This document shows positions 10,540-22,769 of a DNA stretch of 64,000 bases, one piece after another. This DNA is from Cudoniella acicularis. Lineage: Eukaryota > Ascomycota > Leotiomycetes > Helotiales > Helotiaceae. The notes under the pieces were generated by a model, which was not told the DNA's origin, did no database searches, and worked only from the letters and a program-made list of their open reading frames with translations. The stretch covers positions 18,608-82,607 of the forward strand of contig JAAMPI010000048.1 of the NCBI GenBank assembly GCA_013054445.1, given 5' to 3'. The translations under genes were made by a program, and so were the position numbers. How positions within the stretch are numbered: position 1 is the first letter of the stretch; each line of letters opens with the position of its first letter.

Positions 10540-12679
10540 CTAAATAATATTAATTGATTCCGCTTTAACATGATCAAAATAACTTCGAGATACCAAAGAA
10601 ACGACTGCTCTCCCGATTCTTATATAATAACCAGCTTTTCTCAAAGGCCTTAATATAAGAATAAACTCCCTCGTGTCTTCATAAACAGGGTATGGCCCGG
10701 CAATACCAACCAATACACAAGCTACCACTTCACCATCACTTATTTGATCAAATCATGGACAATCAGCCCACAACACTAGTGGTCCGCGGAGCCGCGAAAT
10801 CTCTATCTGAATATTCTCCATGTCGATTGCGGCAGCCTGAAGCTTAATTGTGCCCCATATTAATGAAGCCTTTAGCTCAATCTAGCCAGGTTTCACGGTG
10901 CTCAAAGAATTGTCGTTATCCGAGGTACGAAATGTGCTCGAATAGCATATTTGTAGACGATAGTCCTGGATAAATCCCACTTGTGACACGTCATTATAAC
11001 TTATTGAGCAAGTCGAGCTGGAACCTTTATACTGAGGTATCCAAGACCAAATCGGGGCAGTGGTGATATTCTTAATATCGATGAACATGACCTTGGAGTA
11101 ACGCACCATAACAAAGCTCTTGGAAGGTCCAAAGTCCGGATCCCAGCCAAGTAGTCATTTTTTATCCCGACAGAGATCGATTTGGCTATGCCTGCAAGCA
11201 CAATCAGTCTATCCGATATTTTTGTGATTGACAAAGTCAAGTAAGTTTGAACCACTTGGAGCCAGAAATCAAGAATAGCTTTCGTAGAACTTTTACACTA
11301 GCAAATATTGGCGCAATTTATCTTCAATGTCCTCGTCGATGTGTTAGAAATGTTCTCTGCAGGGATTTCTCGTATTTTAGGGTAAAAATTGGTGTCTATT
11401 CCTGTGCATTCACATGCGAGTAATGAATTGCATTCCCAAATCAGCTCCGAGGCACATATATAAAGACACCTAGGTGTTAAAAGCCGTTCTTGGAACACCC
11501 ATGTTCAATCTAGAAGAGGTGATTGAGTCTGGCGTCCCCTCAACAAGGAGCAACTTATGTGACCGCGGCAATCGCGAAGCTGTATCCAAACGCGTATGCC
11601 GTCGTTGTTATTATTGGAGTCTCTGCCTAATCTAGCCTCCACAGTAGGCTATACGCGAAAATTGTCGTCAGAGTCACCCACACTTTGTCGATCGGAGAAG
11701 CAAGCATCAGAGCTCGTAGACAATAGAGTTTCCGTGATGTTAAGAAATAAGTTCGAATATACCTCTGACATTTTGGTTGAATCTTCCAGTCAAGAATATC
11801 GTCTTGAACAATGTAAAAGAATCGATCCAAATCCACTCACAATTAAGACATCTCGTAATTTTGATCGCATCTTGGAATATCCGGGGAATCTCGTTCCAGT
11901 CTATGCCTTCTTTTCGATGTTGCAGATTGCCTTTCGTTGTGGTTATCATATCTGACTCACTGCCCCAGCAATGGCTTAGTGTAAGATATCTTGACCAAGT
12001 GAAGCCTGTGTGCTAAAGAGTTGGGCAGTGTCTCCTGAAACACGAATAAAACGTTTTGGAAGTTTTTGCAATGGAGCAAAGCAGAATGTGTGTTGAGACG
12101 TGCATTCTTGTAGCCACGTGTTTAGTCGTGCAGTGCATTCCATGAGATCGAGTTGTAGCGGTACATGTCCTGCCTGGCCAAAGGCTGGATGCATAGGTTT
12201 GTTGCCTGAATGCGACTAGTTAGGACGGTACGCTATTATGTTGAGACAGCCAAACCTATATTTGTATAAAACTCAAGCCATGTCCTGCACTTGCCATAAA
12301 AGTTTAGATCCCACCGCCCTTCAAATCGCATCACGAGTAAATATTTCCCTGGTCTTATCTCTATGCAAATCTCGCAGTTTTCATTCTCTTCACTCTGCTC
12401 GTCCTTTTCAATCTGTTTGTCCTCTTCACTATACTGTGTATCTGCTGTGTTCAAGCATGGCCCCCAAATCAATTCTATTCCTTGCTAGAGTATGGAGCAA
12501 TATCTGCATCCTCGCCTCGCTGAAGCATGAAGATCATCGAAGCTGACATTGTGATGCAAGAACGGTCCCTGATAATTATACATTGCAAATTCAGCCTTTT
12601 TAAATAGATGATAGTCTAGATCAAGGCAAGATTGACAGACAGCTGCGTGATCGTTCATCATGTTGAATATTTGAGGCAA
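10540..12679 (-). pseudogene. HET-domain protein, decayed copy
   Basis: HET proteins drive vegetative (heterokaryon) incompatibility and related cell death. Reading from 12679 down, family landmarks appear in the right order but in different frames: the N-terminal Cys motif (CQSC ... SARRGCRYCSIL), TWLQECTSQHTFC and LPKRFIRV (about 12190-12050), RYLTLSHCWGS (about 11980), QDAIKITRCLNCEWIWIDSF, then YIVQDDILDW after a frame change at an A4 run (about 11815-11818), FQERLLTPRCLYICASELIWEC (about 11498-11430), DRLIVLAGIAK, APIWSW, and a C-terminal RPLRKAGYYIRIG (about 10640). Some frame changes could be introns, but several have no splice signals, and the core is split, so I call it dead. An LTR lies just downstream. 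It is the most decayed of three HET genes here. Confidence 0.8.
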
Positions 12680-13196
12680 GGTCGGCTCAGTTAGAGAATT
12701 AGGTTTGATAAGGCTAATTTAGATGATCTAATGATGTTTAGGTCGAAAGAATTGGCATAAAAATTGGCTGTTTAAAAACGACGATGATTTGTATGCTTTA
12801 AAGCATAAAAGTGAGCTCTAGGCACCAGTCTGCAATCAGTCGCCTTGATACGGGGAACCTATCCGTTCCGTTGTGGCTAGGTGCGCCCTTTGCCGGGCCG
12901 GAATAAGGTTAACTATTGTTAGGAAAAAGCAACTATTAGTAGTACTGAATCAGCTGTAGGGCTTATTAGTAGTTCTCTAGGTACACTAAACTTAGCTCTT
13001 TATCTATCTAGATATTATCTAATTCTATTAATTTATCTAACTATTTTAATAGTTCTATTATTTTAAGTTTAGAATTTTAATATATAAAAAAAAATTTAAG
13101 TATGAGGTTTTAAGCTAGAAACTCTAGAATAAAGGCTTTCGAAAGTTACTAAATTATATATTATTTTGCTTTATTTCGTAGTTACTATAATACTAG
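12680..13196. other. Intergenic, AT-rich in the second half
   Basis: No gene seen. 12900-13195 is mostly A/T with few CA/TG, consistent with RIP of an old repeat. Both neighbouring HET genes are read from the minus strand, so this holds the promoter of the 12679 copy and the 3' end of the 13197 copy. Confidence 0.5.
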
Positions 13197-15452
13197 TTAT
13201 ATAATAAAAAGACTTTCATGCGCCTTACTTGCTTCCTGTTCTAACACTGAACCTGATCCAATCCTTCTATACATACCACGACGTCGTTCCGCGGGAACCA
13301 GTACAACTCCATCCTTGTTAGATATATATAGAAACTTCACGCTCATTAATTTGTCATTAACTTCCTCGTCGGGGAAGTAATTTCCCTCCGACTTGCCATC
13401 TCTCCACAAAACAAACGTCGACGCACGTTCCGGGTCCGAATCCGCTTCATGGATATCCTCCCACGAGTAACGGTTTCTCGCAAGTCCTCTCCGAATCTCA
13501 AAGTCTTCAACTACACCTCGCACATTGATCATTCCACTCTTGACTTGACCAAGTGGGTCTTTGCCAACAGCGATGACTTCCGTGCTTACGATTTCTACGC
13601 TCTGTGTTGAGAATAATGTACCCATGAACTTAACGTCAGCTGTGGTAGAGACCCATGACCAGGGTGGGCCCAGGTAAGTTCCTGGTCGTGCGGGGCGTTT
13701 TGCTTGCCAGAGGAGCTGTCTCCAAAGGTGCTCTTTCCACAAGCCCGCGAGGTACGTATCGTTACTAATGCGTTGATACTCGTGAGCGAGACCTGAGAGG
13801 GCTGGCAATCGATCACTCTTCTTTGTTAACATCCTCGAAGAATAGTCCTCGACGATACGAGTCCAGTCGCCAAGATGGGCTATGCTCAATGCTTTCCATT
13901 TATTGACAGGCCCTATGCCCCCGTCTTCGCAATGGATCACGGATTTATCACGGTAGTATATTTGTGTAGGCTCGAAGGACGCAAAGTATGGCGATAGTAG
14001 TTCCTCCTGAAGAGTCCAGCCACGTTCGTAAAGGGGGGATTGGTCCGGGTTCCCGGTCCCGCGGTGCGGCTTAACATTAGTTTTGCATGAGAAGTACATT
14101 TTCTCTCCATTTACAGTGTTTAGTCTGATGTACGGTTCTGGTGGGGGCTGTACGAGGAATGAAGAGCCCATCGCTATACATGCCAGCACCAATAGTCAGC
14201 CAAGCAGAGCTATAGTAAGAACCCATCTTTCCGGACTCCTCTTCCCGGTCAGTTTGCGAGTCTTGAAGGACGCAAAGGGAATCGATCCACAAGTAGCGCT
14301 TTCCCAGTCTCCTAGTAAGCTGGATTGCTTCTCGAAAGGTTTGTGTGAGATCCCTTAGCTCAATATAATCAAGCCGTGAATGGATGGTTGCCAATGTGGT
14401 TGTGAGAGGACTTGTAGTGCCCCAGCGGTGGCTGGGACATATATAATGGCCTTGCTGATATTTCTCTGTTTCCATGAGTTTGACGTACTCCGTAGGTTCA
14501 AATAAGACATCTATAACGCGCTTTGGCAGAGAACTAAGAGGGCTATCATTGGGGAGCCATGCACTGATCTGTCGGCATATGACTGTGAGATCAGGTCTCC
14601 GTGATAGGCGACAAAGATTCAATTCTCTCATGGCTGGATCGTCTGATGATAATATAAGCACAGTGTAAATTTGTATATAACTCAAACAAAGAAGCAGAGT
14701 TAATGCTTACTTCGATCTCTATAAACACCAATTTCACAAGAGGCAATCCTGCCCTTTAGTCTAACGATGAATTTATTTTGGTTAATACTAGGGGATGACC
14801 CAAATCCTTCAGTCTTGCCATATGTGAGGATAACTGGAACATCCTTGGCACTGAAGTCCAGATCCTTTCCTGTGCTGGCCCTAAGCTCCTTTTCAAACAG
14901 ACTGCACAGTTTACAGCCCGCTTCAGCACTGATGACAAGACTCGTCCAGCTTCGGTGATGCGAGCATTCACCTCGACGTTGCAGAGTTTTGTTGAGTGGT
15001 TGAACCTCAAATCCGCTCTTAATGATCTTCTTTACACTGAGAAACATGCATGCGCTGCAAGGGTTCGCGTCTTCGTAGGGGAACATATCTTCCTCGGGAA
15101 TGTTGACCGGACTTTCGAAATCATCGGAATCTATTACCATAAAAGGCCGTCGCCCAGAAGTATCGCGTTCCGGGGGGACAAGTGAACCTTCTACCTTCGC
15201 CTCGCCTTGGGATGAATCCACGACGGGGATTTCCTTCCGTACAGCTACCTCAAAAGGCTGACTTGTCGGGCCACTTGCACTTCTCCTATTACTCTTATCG
15301 GTCACTTCTTCTTGATGAGACCTTTCATCTTGGCCTCTCTTCCTCGTCGAGTAGCGCAATTTGGCATTTTCGAGGAGGCTCTTGGCTTTGTGCATAATTA
15401 CCGCAATATCTCGGCGTAGAAGGTGTAGGTTATGTTGTCTCTTAAGAGGCAT
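13197..15452 (-). pseudogene. HET-domain protein, one frameshift from intact
   Basis: Exon 1 is 15452-14711 (ATG at 15452) and exon 2 is 14642-13197, joined across a 68-base GT-AG intron. The N-terminal part holds a basic region and a Cys motif (NPCSACMFL ... AGCKLCSLFEKEL). The HET core is ICPSHRWGTTSPL, FREAIQLTRRLGKRYLWIDSLCVLQD and YYSSAWLTIGAG. The frame is lost just after GLFIPRT, within a run of five C on the coding strand (plus-strand G5 at 14143-14147). Removing one base restores continuity into PEPYIRLNTVNG and RGWTLQEELLSPYFASFEPTQIYY, then DRLPALSGLAHEYQ and PPWSWVS. So either this allele is newly inactivated or the base call is wrong. Expected role is non-self recognition and incompatibility. 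About 730 aa if intact. Confidence 0.85.
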
Positions 15453-16137
15453 ACGTGGTGATAAAAGTTCAGGTTTAGCTTTCGCACGTGGATTGACAGG
15501 TGACAGTTGCGCTTAGTAACTTTAATTTAGAACACCACCAGCACCACTAATAGGGTAAGCTGCATGGTTAGGTTGGTGACGAAATTCAATATAAAGCCGA
15601 AAACTAACCGAATCCATACTGCAAGACCAAGAATTGAGGTCTTTGGGATGATCATAAAGATATCGTCAAATTTCTGAAATGCCACTCGATATAATTTAAA
15701 TACCTCAAATTCCCTTTTGAATGCTATCTGCCTGCCACCCGTCTAATTCGCGAGAGCTCGGGTGGTATTTCGTGAGGCTCAGGAGAGTAGGGAGAAGAGA
15801 GGACAGTAAACCTGTTGCAATTTACCGCTAAGTACAGCTGTGCTCGTAGAATTTGAAAGCTTTTTTTATAAGTCGAGTATCTTAATACTGCGAGAGGATA
15901 GTAGTTTGCCAGCAACTCGTAATAATCACCAAGGTACCCACGGTGAGGCAGGAGGAGATGGACTTGGCGTATCGCTGTCTTCTCGAACAGAATGCGAAGG
16001 CGAGACGTATCCAACAATACCACATTGACCCAAGACTGAAAGAAAGTAAGGCGCTGAATACAGTCTGTTTCAATCGTCACTTGTTACATTTACATATACA
16101 ATTCAACCTTTTATATAAAAAGGAAGAAAAATAACAT
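15453..16137. other. Intergenic between HET gene and CFEM receptor
   Basis: No gene supported. Overlapping open frames on both strands at 15724-16134 have no recognisable motif. The stretch would contain the HET gene promoter and the 3' end of the receptor gene. Confidence 0.5.
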
Positions 16138-17857
16138 CTAACTCATAATTTCCTCGATCTCGAGGCTTTCCTTTGATTTCGGAACAACCACAACTTTCTC
16201 CCTTTCACCCGTCTGCTCTCCCTTCTGCTCTACCTTTATATCGTCCACGCTTGATAACTCAACAATATTATTCGCATACCCCAAATTTGCGACTATTTTG
16301 GAGCTACGTCTGACTCTCCAACTGGGAAGAGTGCTATCGTCTCGAGGTTCCCTTGCCCTGTTGACCTTAAAGAGTCCAGGAAAATATTTGACGAGTAATC
16401 CTCGGAAAGTTATGAGGCAAGCGCAGACAACTGCTACATATGCTTCAATCTCCGACCAGATGACGACGTCGACTTCTTGCCCTGCGCGCCAGTCAGAAAT
16501 CTTGGTTGCAAAAGCAATACGGTGTGATATATGAGTAACTTACAGGACGCATCAGAAGTGGTGCCGTATCCGAAACCGAACATGAATCTCAATCTGATGA
16601 TGCTTGCAATACATGCGCTAAGACACCGGCGTCAGTATCTAGCCTACGAGAATATTTTGGAGGTTGAGTTGTCACTTACAAAGATCCTAGAGCAAACATG
16701 AATATGAGAGCAGCTTTCTTCCTCCAGTCCAAGTGCAGTGTCTTCAACTCCGAAATAGGAAGAAGAATCAGTACGAAGTCTTCAAATATGCCCGCTCCAG
16801 CCCCTGCAAATCCCAATGCCTGAGGATTAACACATCGTCCCTTGACATCTGTGTCCCATACTGCCTTGATAGGTACACATTGAAATACGACAGCCATCAG
16901 AAACCCGAGAAAGTGACACACCATCCATGCCATACATATCTCGGTCAGTAAACGAAATTGGTCGCTGGGAAAGACGCGGAGATAAAATAGCAAGATTGAA
17001 ATCTTGGCCAAGCTGATTATGAAAACGTAAAATATTTGAACGGTGTAATAAACCTATTGGGGTGAGCGAAGAATAAAGATTAGTGAAAATGTCAATTCAG
17101 CACATCATACCTTGCGAAGGAGAATCATGTTCAATGGTGGAACGTCCCAGAAGTGTTTTCCGAAGCCGTAATGAGGATCTAAAAAGTATTAATTTGTTTT
17201 AGGAAGAATGGTTTGGAACCAAATACGTACATAAAATTGCGAAGACTGATAACGGGATCAATATGGCCTAATTTGAAGTGATTAATATACGTGTTCATAG
17301 ACTTCTTTTGCGGCAGAACTTACGGCAGCGAGTATTATCGCGCCATCATCCCACCAGAACTTGCGCACAACTAGATATCTTGATATGCATCTCAAGGCAA
17401 CAACAGAAAATGTTACTGCCATTAAAATGATAGAGATGCGTATTATCTCAGGGCCTCTAGATTGCTGTGGGACACCCTCGCACAGCTGTTGAAGAATAGT
17501 CGACGAAGCTATTAGGGTTAGATGACAGAATTGCAAGTAAGATGGGAGTCATGAGACATACTGATTTGTTCTGTGATGTTGCAAGTGTTTTCAACACAAA
17601 TACCAAGCTGCATTTGCACAGTATTATTGGTGCAAATGCACCCAGTGAGGTTATCCAATTGGCATCCCGCGAGAGTTATTTCTGATAAGGCGCATTTTTC
17701 CTGAAATATAGAAAAAAGGTTAGCAAAAGTACGACGATTCTCGGAAGGACATATTTACAGTGCAAGCCGGAATCTCCGAGACGAGCTCCACAAGATTCAT
17801 TTGCGCCAGGGCGGTGGATGAAAGTAATGATGCGGAAAGTAAGTAGAAAAGTAGCAT
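16138..17857 (-). CDS. CFEM-domain PTH11-type seven-TM receptor
   Basis: Eight exons: 17857-17759, 17700-17562, 17508-17324, 17267-17231, 17178-17111, 17053-16680, 16617-16544, 16481-16138, giving 440 codons (439 aa). All introns are GT-AG and 52-62 bases. A signal peptide (MLLFYLLSASLLSSTALA) precedes a CFEM domain (about residues 25-90) with eight cysteines in the family spacing, from PAC-x2-C through C-x-C to the final QQLCEG. Seven membrane helices follow, with the FWWDDGAII segment and the W-x-DVVIWSEIE segment before TM7 typical of rhodopsin-like PTH11 proteins. The charged cytoplasmic tail is about 110 residues. PTH11 proteins sense surface or host cues at the plasma membrane. The ligand here is unknown. 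Placed among HET genes with no evident functional link. Intact. Confidence 0.92.
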
Positions 17858-19090
17858 CGTGAGAATGAGGAACAAGATGGTCACGGCATTAGCATCTCTG
17901 CAACATCAGCGATTCAAATATCGTACCTATATGGCCGAAGTCGCATTGGTATGTGCACAACGCTAGGTGCGGGTTAACAGCGCGAGGTCTGAGGTGAGAC
18001 TAAGGCTCCTTAGTTCAAAACTCGGCTTCCTCATTTAGTACTGATGTCTCTATTGCTCTTTTCCCTCCTGAATCGTCATCAGAACTCCAAACTCTGTTTG
18101 GCAGCTCTCCAGCTTTCGTGGTTCGTGTGGAGATCATCAGCTTTCTCCATCCCAATTAAAAATCATTTTCTGCTTTCAAAGGGCTCAGTTAGATACTAAT
18201 TATTCCTTTATAATAAAGATTTTATCACTTTCATCATGCTATATTGATAAATATTTAAATTTTGTGTTCCTTTCATGCTCTACAAAACATGTTGCGAAAT
18301 ATTCCCGTCACCATCCATCGAGTATTTATTACCGTGCCGAGGTCAACACCGAGCCTCATCATCCGTGCCTTTATAGCGCCCGCTGCTACGAACGCTATGA
18401 CTAGCAGTCCACTACGTAACACACACACTGACGTTAGGAAAGTGATTATCAAGCCTATTATCCTTGAAGGGAAAGTTCTTGCGACTCGCGCGAGACATCA
18501 CGAGTCAGCAGGATCCAATCAGTTAAGGTTATTGGGCAAGTAAACCAGCCCAAGGGGGACATGAAAAGGGGCGGGCCGGCCGATACTCTGGGTCTCTCCG
18601 GTGCACATTGTGCCGTAGCCAAGAGAAACGTGCGCACGAAGTCTAGCCCAATTAGAAACGCCACAGCATGCCCATTGGTCAATTGTTTGGATGAGATCCC
18701 TAGGTGATTTGGGCTTGTGGAAAGTGTCGCCTTTTTGATCGTACCCCGAACATTACATGCCAACTTATGCCCTTCCGCTGCTCAAACGATGGTCTCATGG
18801 ATAAATAAACGAATTCTTGTAACCGCAGCCACCACCCTACTACAGTGACGTTAAACTCGTACGTTTTGTGGCCCCTGGGATATGTTGCGTTAGGTATACG
18901 TATACGTGGTGAGATTTACCGATGTGCTGACCTGATGCATCATGTAAAGCGATTGTGTGGCAGTGTCGATTAGGTAGACAGAACAACGTGGTTTAAAAGG
19001 TGCCACGGTACACCACAAAGATTAGAAGCTGTTCTCATTTTACATACCTCATCCTCTTTTCGCCAAACTTGCCTCCTGCCTGAGTCCGAG
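17858..19090. other. Intergenic, divergent promoters
   Basis: This 1.2-kb gap separates the receptor (minus) from the ankyrin-HET gene (plus) and must contain both promoters. Open frames at 18262-18543 and 18458-18763 overlap on opposite strands and carry no motif. TACGTATACGTGG near 18896-18908 is a small palindrome of unknown meaning. No RNA gene was seen. Confidence 0.5.
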
Positions 19091-22000
19091 ATGGGACCTA
19101 ACTTGAAAGAAGTTGTCTCCGATTTCCCTCCAAAGATCTCCCCTTACAGGCCCTGGGAATACTTTAAGACTAAGAATGACTTGAGTATCGTTAAGCAGGC
19201 TCTATGCAATGGCTTAAATCCGAACATGCTGTGGGCACAGGATGAACTAGTGGAATGCACATCAGGATCAGGCTGCACAGTGCCTCTTGGGTTCCGTGAC
19301 GAAGAAACTTGGCCGCACTGGAATACACCCCTTCATCGAGCTTTGCTGCTCTTAGATTTTGACTCAGCCGAGTTTCTACTTCAACATGGAGCAGACATCA
19401 ACCTCTATAATTCCGCTGGACGAACCGCTCTTCACGAGGCTGTCCACAACCAACAGCGAGAGACTGCCGCATTCTTGATCAAACACGGTGCCAACGTCGA
19501 CAAGCTGACAATCGAGACTAAGGTATACTGCAAGTATATGAAACGTGATATATGCGGCCACGATGGTGATGTTGCTTTGCATGTTGCTCTTTCCAACGGA
19601 GATGCGGCCACATTTTGCTTGCTCGTTGAGGCAGGAGCTGATTTGAAAGCTGCTTCATATTACGAGTGGACGATCCTGGATCTGGCATTATTGTCCCAGG
19701 ATCGGAGAGCTCTGGAGATTCTCTTGTCTCATATTGATAAGTTTTCGATCTGGCTGCCTCCTTCAGGTCTTTCGATAACGAAATCAAGCTCGGATTATTC
19801 TGCTGCTGCCAGGGACTTGCTCGCTATCGCAACAAGCAGCCGGCTCATTCCTCCCAGAGAACTTTATGAAGTATACCGCCACGTGTTTTCGTTAATCAAC
19901 TTGCCGAAAAGGTCTCAATGGGGACTTGCTGCAGTTGACGACCTGATTGAGGTAGTATTTAACGAGCTTCACAGAATCGCAAATCTGAAGAGAAAGAAGG
20001 CACGCGAACAGCTTTGCTCAAGGTGCTTGGAATTTCAGTTTAGCTTTTCCCGCTCATGCGAGAACGACAAAGAAAGGTCTCTACATCCTTTCCGATTTCT
20101 GCTTCATGAAGATCGAGAGCAACTAAACAATTGTGCACACAAAGGCTGCCCGCTGTGTGGCTTAGCTGCTGACGCATTGGATAAGGCGGATGGTGACAAT
20201 GAAGAAATTTGGAATCTGTCCTGGGCAAAGAAACTCTTGGAACCGTCTTTTGGGTCCTTGGCTGTCTACCTCGAGCCTTTCTGCCAATCTAAAAACCACG
20301 TACGAATGGATGCTCTCGCCGTTATTGGTCCAGGACGCGCTAAAATATTGCCCATAACCAAATTTGACGACAACTTCATTGTTGACCCCCAGGATTCAAA
20401 CGACAGAGACCTAACTACAGGGTCACCACAGGCCCTGAGGATTGCGAGACGATGGCTCGATATTTGCAAGTCCGATGCTGCACACGCTCCGTGTCAACAA
20501 TCCTACCACCATAGGGATTTAGGTGGGGAATTACCAACGAGGGTGCTGGACGTGGCAGATCCAAGACGCGAGCCCTTCTTGTTTGAGGGGAAAGGTAGCA
20601 AGGCACCGTATTGCACATTGTCATATTGCTGGGGAAGCTCAGGCAACTCGGTCACAACCCGGGCCAACCTTGCAGAGCATATGGCTGGAATCCCTATGGG
20701 CTCCCTTCCAGCTGTGATGCAAGACGCAATACATACAGCAAGATCTCTTGGGTATCAATATATCTGGATTGATGCCCTCTGTATCATTCAAGACGGCGAG
20801 GATGACTGGGGACGTGAGGCTTCGAGAATGCAGGAAATCTATTTGAACGCTGATCTGACAATCTCGAGTCTGGTGGCGAAAGACTGCACGGAGAACCTCT
20901 TTCAACCTCGTTCGCTCAGGACTCCAAATCCAGTCCCACTTGATCTGTGGCTCCCGAAACAAGACCGTCCGCGGTGGGAGAAAGGACACGTTCATTACCT
21001 TGCCGTGTACCCTGGATGGGTGCACGAGGGACTTGCAATGGATGGGCCAGTACATTTACGGGGCTGGACCCTGCAAGAACAGATGTTGAGTACGAGAATA
21101 CTGTACTTCGGCGCAGGTATTCTGCATTGGGAATGCCTCTACGGCTATACTACCGAGGCGGATCCTGGTTCGTCTTTAGCCAAAAGCTTCGCCTTTCTCA
21201 GAACCCCTATGGAAAGATCTGAGGCAAAACACGTGATCAAAGGGGTTTCGGCTGAGCCCAAATACGGTCGCCAAATAAGGGAACCTTATGATGTCTGGCA
21301 ATCTATGCTTGTGGAATATACCCGCCGAAGCCTGACAAAGCCATCGGACCGTATGCCTGCTTTCTTGGCGATCTCGAAGCACCTCGAGAAAGCGGTCGGG
21401 AACAAATTCGTTGCAGGCATATGGGAGGGTGATAAATTGCTCGAAAGCCTCTGTTGGAAGGTCAAGCAACCTGATTCTGGAATGCCAAAAACGCCTTCCT
21501 GGACATGGGCATCAGTGGCAGGAGAAATTTCGTTCGAATATGTCGATCGCGTAGGAAGAGGGCCAGATAACTCACTAAACACGACAGTCATCTCGCTGAA
21601 CGTTCAGACCAACCAATCACAAAACCACATATCTGGGTCGATTACACTGAAAGGCACTCTCCATCAGAAGAAGGTCGTGAAGTCATCACTCGAAGCAAGA
21701 TATGAATCTCCCTGTCATGAATCATTCGACTATGAGGCTGATGTGGTCGAAAGTTGTTACGCTTTTGACATAATAGCATTTGAAAAGGGGCCTCTACCAA
21801 CGGGTTATGGGTATCCTATGTGGCCCGAAGGTCGCAAGGCGGCCACAGTACGCATGTTACTGCAGCCTGTTGACTGTGATCCTACCATGTTTCGGAGAGT
21901 TGGCATCGGCATATATGACAACACTGGTCCCATGGTCCTCGAACATCCCCGACACGTCAGTTATCCTAGCTGGATCCGGGCACGACGGGATCAAAAAGAC

Positions 22001-22129
22001 ATACCCGTGGTTCCCGAAATTCCCCGCATCCCCAGGGATCCAAGTCCTGACAGATGGATCCAGAAACCGCCCCAGTGGTCTAGAGAGGTTGTCTGGTCTC
22101 AAGCTGATCGAGTGATCACTATTGTTTAG
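19091..22129 (+). CDS. Ankyrin-repeat HET-domain protein
   Basis: A single uninterrupted frame of 1012 aa. Ankyrin repeats lie at about residues 77-215 (TPLHRALLLLDFDSAEFLL, GRTALHEAVHNQQRETAAFL, VALHVALSNGDAATFCLLV). A cysteine region follows (CSRCLEF about 309; CAHKGCPLCGLAA about 348). The HET core starts with YCTLSYCWGSS (about 527), then QDAIHTARSLGYQYIWIDA and LCIIQDGEDDW (about 565-592), YLNADLTISSL, and RGWTLQEQMLSTRILYFG (about 657). All conserved motifs are present. In HET families the variable domain (here ankyrin) is thought to recognise a partner and the HET domain to trigger cell death. Intact and intronless, unlike its two decayed neighbours. High confidence in the domains; the recognised partner is unknown. 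Confidence 0.93.
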   Translation: MGPNLKEVVSDFPPKISPYRPWEYFKTKNDLSIVKQALCNGLNPNMLWAQDELVECTSGSGCTVPLGFRDEETWPHWNTPLHRALLLLDFDSAEFLLQHGADINLYNSAGRTALHEAVHNQQRETAAFLIKHGANVDKLTIETKVYCKYMKRDICGHDGDVALHVALSNGDAATFCLLVEAGADLKAASYYEWTILDLALLSQDRRALEILLSHIDKFSIWLPPSGLSITKSSSDYSAAARDLLAIATSSRLIPPRELYEVYRHVFSLINLPKRSQWGLAAVDDLIEVVFNELHRIANLKRKKAREQLCSRCLEFQFSFSRSCENDKERSLHPFRFLLHEDREQLNNCAHKGCPLCGLAADALDKADGDNEEIWNLSWAKKLLEPSFGSLAVYLEPFCQSKNHVRMDALAVIGPGRAKILPITKFDDNFIVDPQDSNDRDLTTGSPQALRIARRWLDICKSDAAHAPCQQSYHHRDLGGELPTRVLDVADPRREPFLFEGKGSKAPYCTLSYCWGSSGNSVTTRANLAEHMAGIPMGSLPAVMQDAIHTARSLGYQYIWIDALCIIQDGEDDWGREASRMQEIYLNADLTISSLVAKDCTENLFQPRSLRTPNPVPLDLWLPKQDRPRWEKGHVHYLAVYPGWVHEGLAMDGPVHLRGWTLQEQMLSTRILYFGAGILHWECLYGYTTEADPGSSLAKSFAFLRTPMERSEAKHVIKGVSAEPKYGRQIREPYDVWQSMLVEYTRRSLTKPSDRMPAFLAISKHLEKAVGNKFVAGIWEGDKLLESLCWKVKQPDSGMPKTPSWTWASVAGEISFEYVDRVGRGPDNSLNTTVISLNVQTNQSQNHISGSITLKGTLHQKKVVKSSLEARYESPCHESFDYEADVVESCYAFDIIAFEKGPLPTGYGYPMWPEGRKAATVRMLLQPVDCDPTMFRRVGIGIYDNTGPMVLEHPRHVSYPSWIRARRDQKDIPVVPEIPRIPRDPSPDRWIQKPPQWSREVVWSQADRVITIV

Positions 22130-22769
22130 AAGTAGACGAAATATCTCATATCGATTACACGTGAAGAAACATGATAACTAGATGATGTCCGACGTTAAGA
22201 GTCGAAGGCGGTACGTTGATAGGGAACTGCAAACATAGTGGTACATATTATCTGGAGATTATGGAGTCCAATTTACAGCAATAGTACCAAATTGTCGATT
22301 CAGGTATAGCTTAAAAATAAAAGGAATAGCAATACTAACTACATGAAGTCCTACTATTAAACCTTGATATTATATAACTAATTCCTATCATGACTAAAAT
22401 ACCGATTTGAAATATAGACTATCCCACGTAAAGCAAGTTGTCGTAAGCGAGATGCTGGAAAAAGCACTTCAAAAGAATTAAATCACCACCAATTAGTACA
22501 TTATTCTAATCAGGAAGATAAGTCGCAGGCTCTTATCAGTATTACGGTGTCTAAGAATTTTATTCTAGCTTCATTCCAAGTCCTTAAACTTTTAAAGTGT
22601 TTTCGCGTAAAAACACCTGATTGACTCCGTACCAAGTCACCAAGTGGCAGCGCGGCATAAGATATAACAAGAATTGTTTAATATAGCATCTAGAAAATCA
22701 TCTAAATTCATATCATCCAAACGTGAAATCGTATACGTCACGTATTTACTTCTATACTTCAAAAAATCC
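22130..22769. other. Intergenic, convergent gene ends
   Basis: No gene recognised. The ankyrin-HET gene and the phytochrome pseudogene converge here, so only 3' regions are expected. The composition is AT-rich with no long repeat. Confidence 0.5.

Noticed and set aside
15724..16134. Overlapping frames on both strands
   Set aside because: Mutually antisense, no motif, between two well-defined genes.
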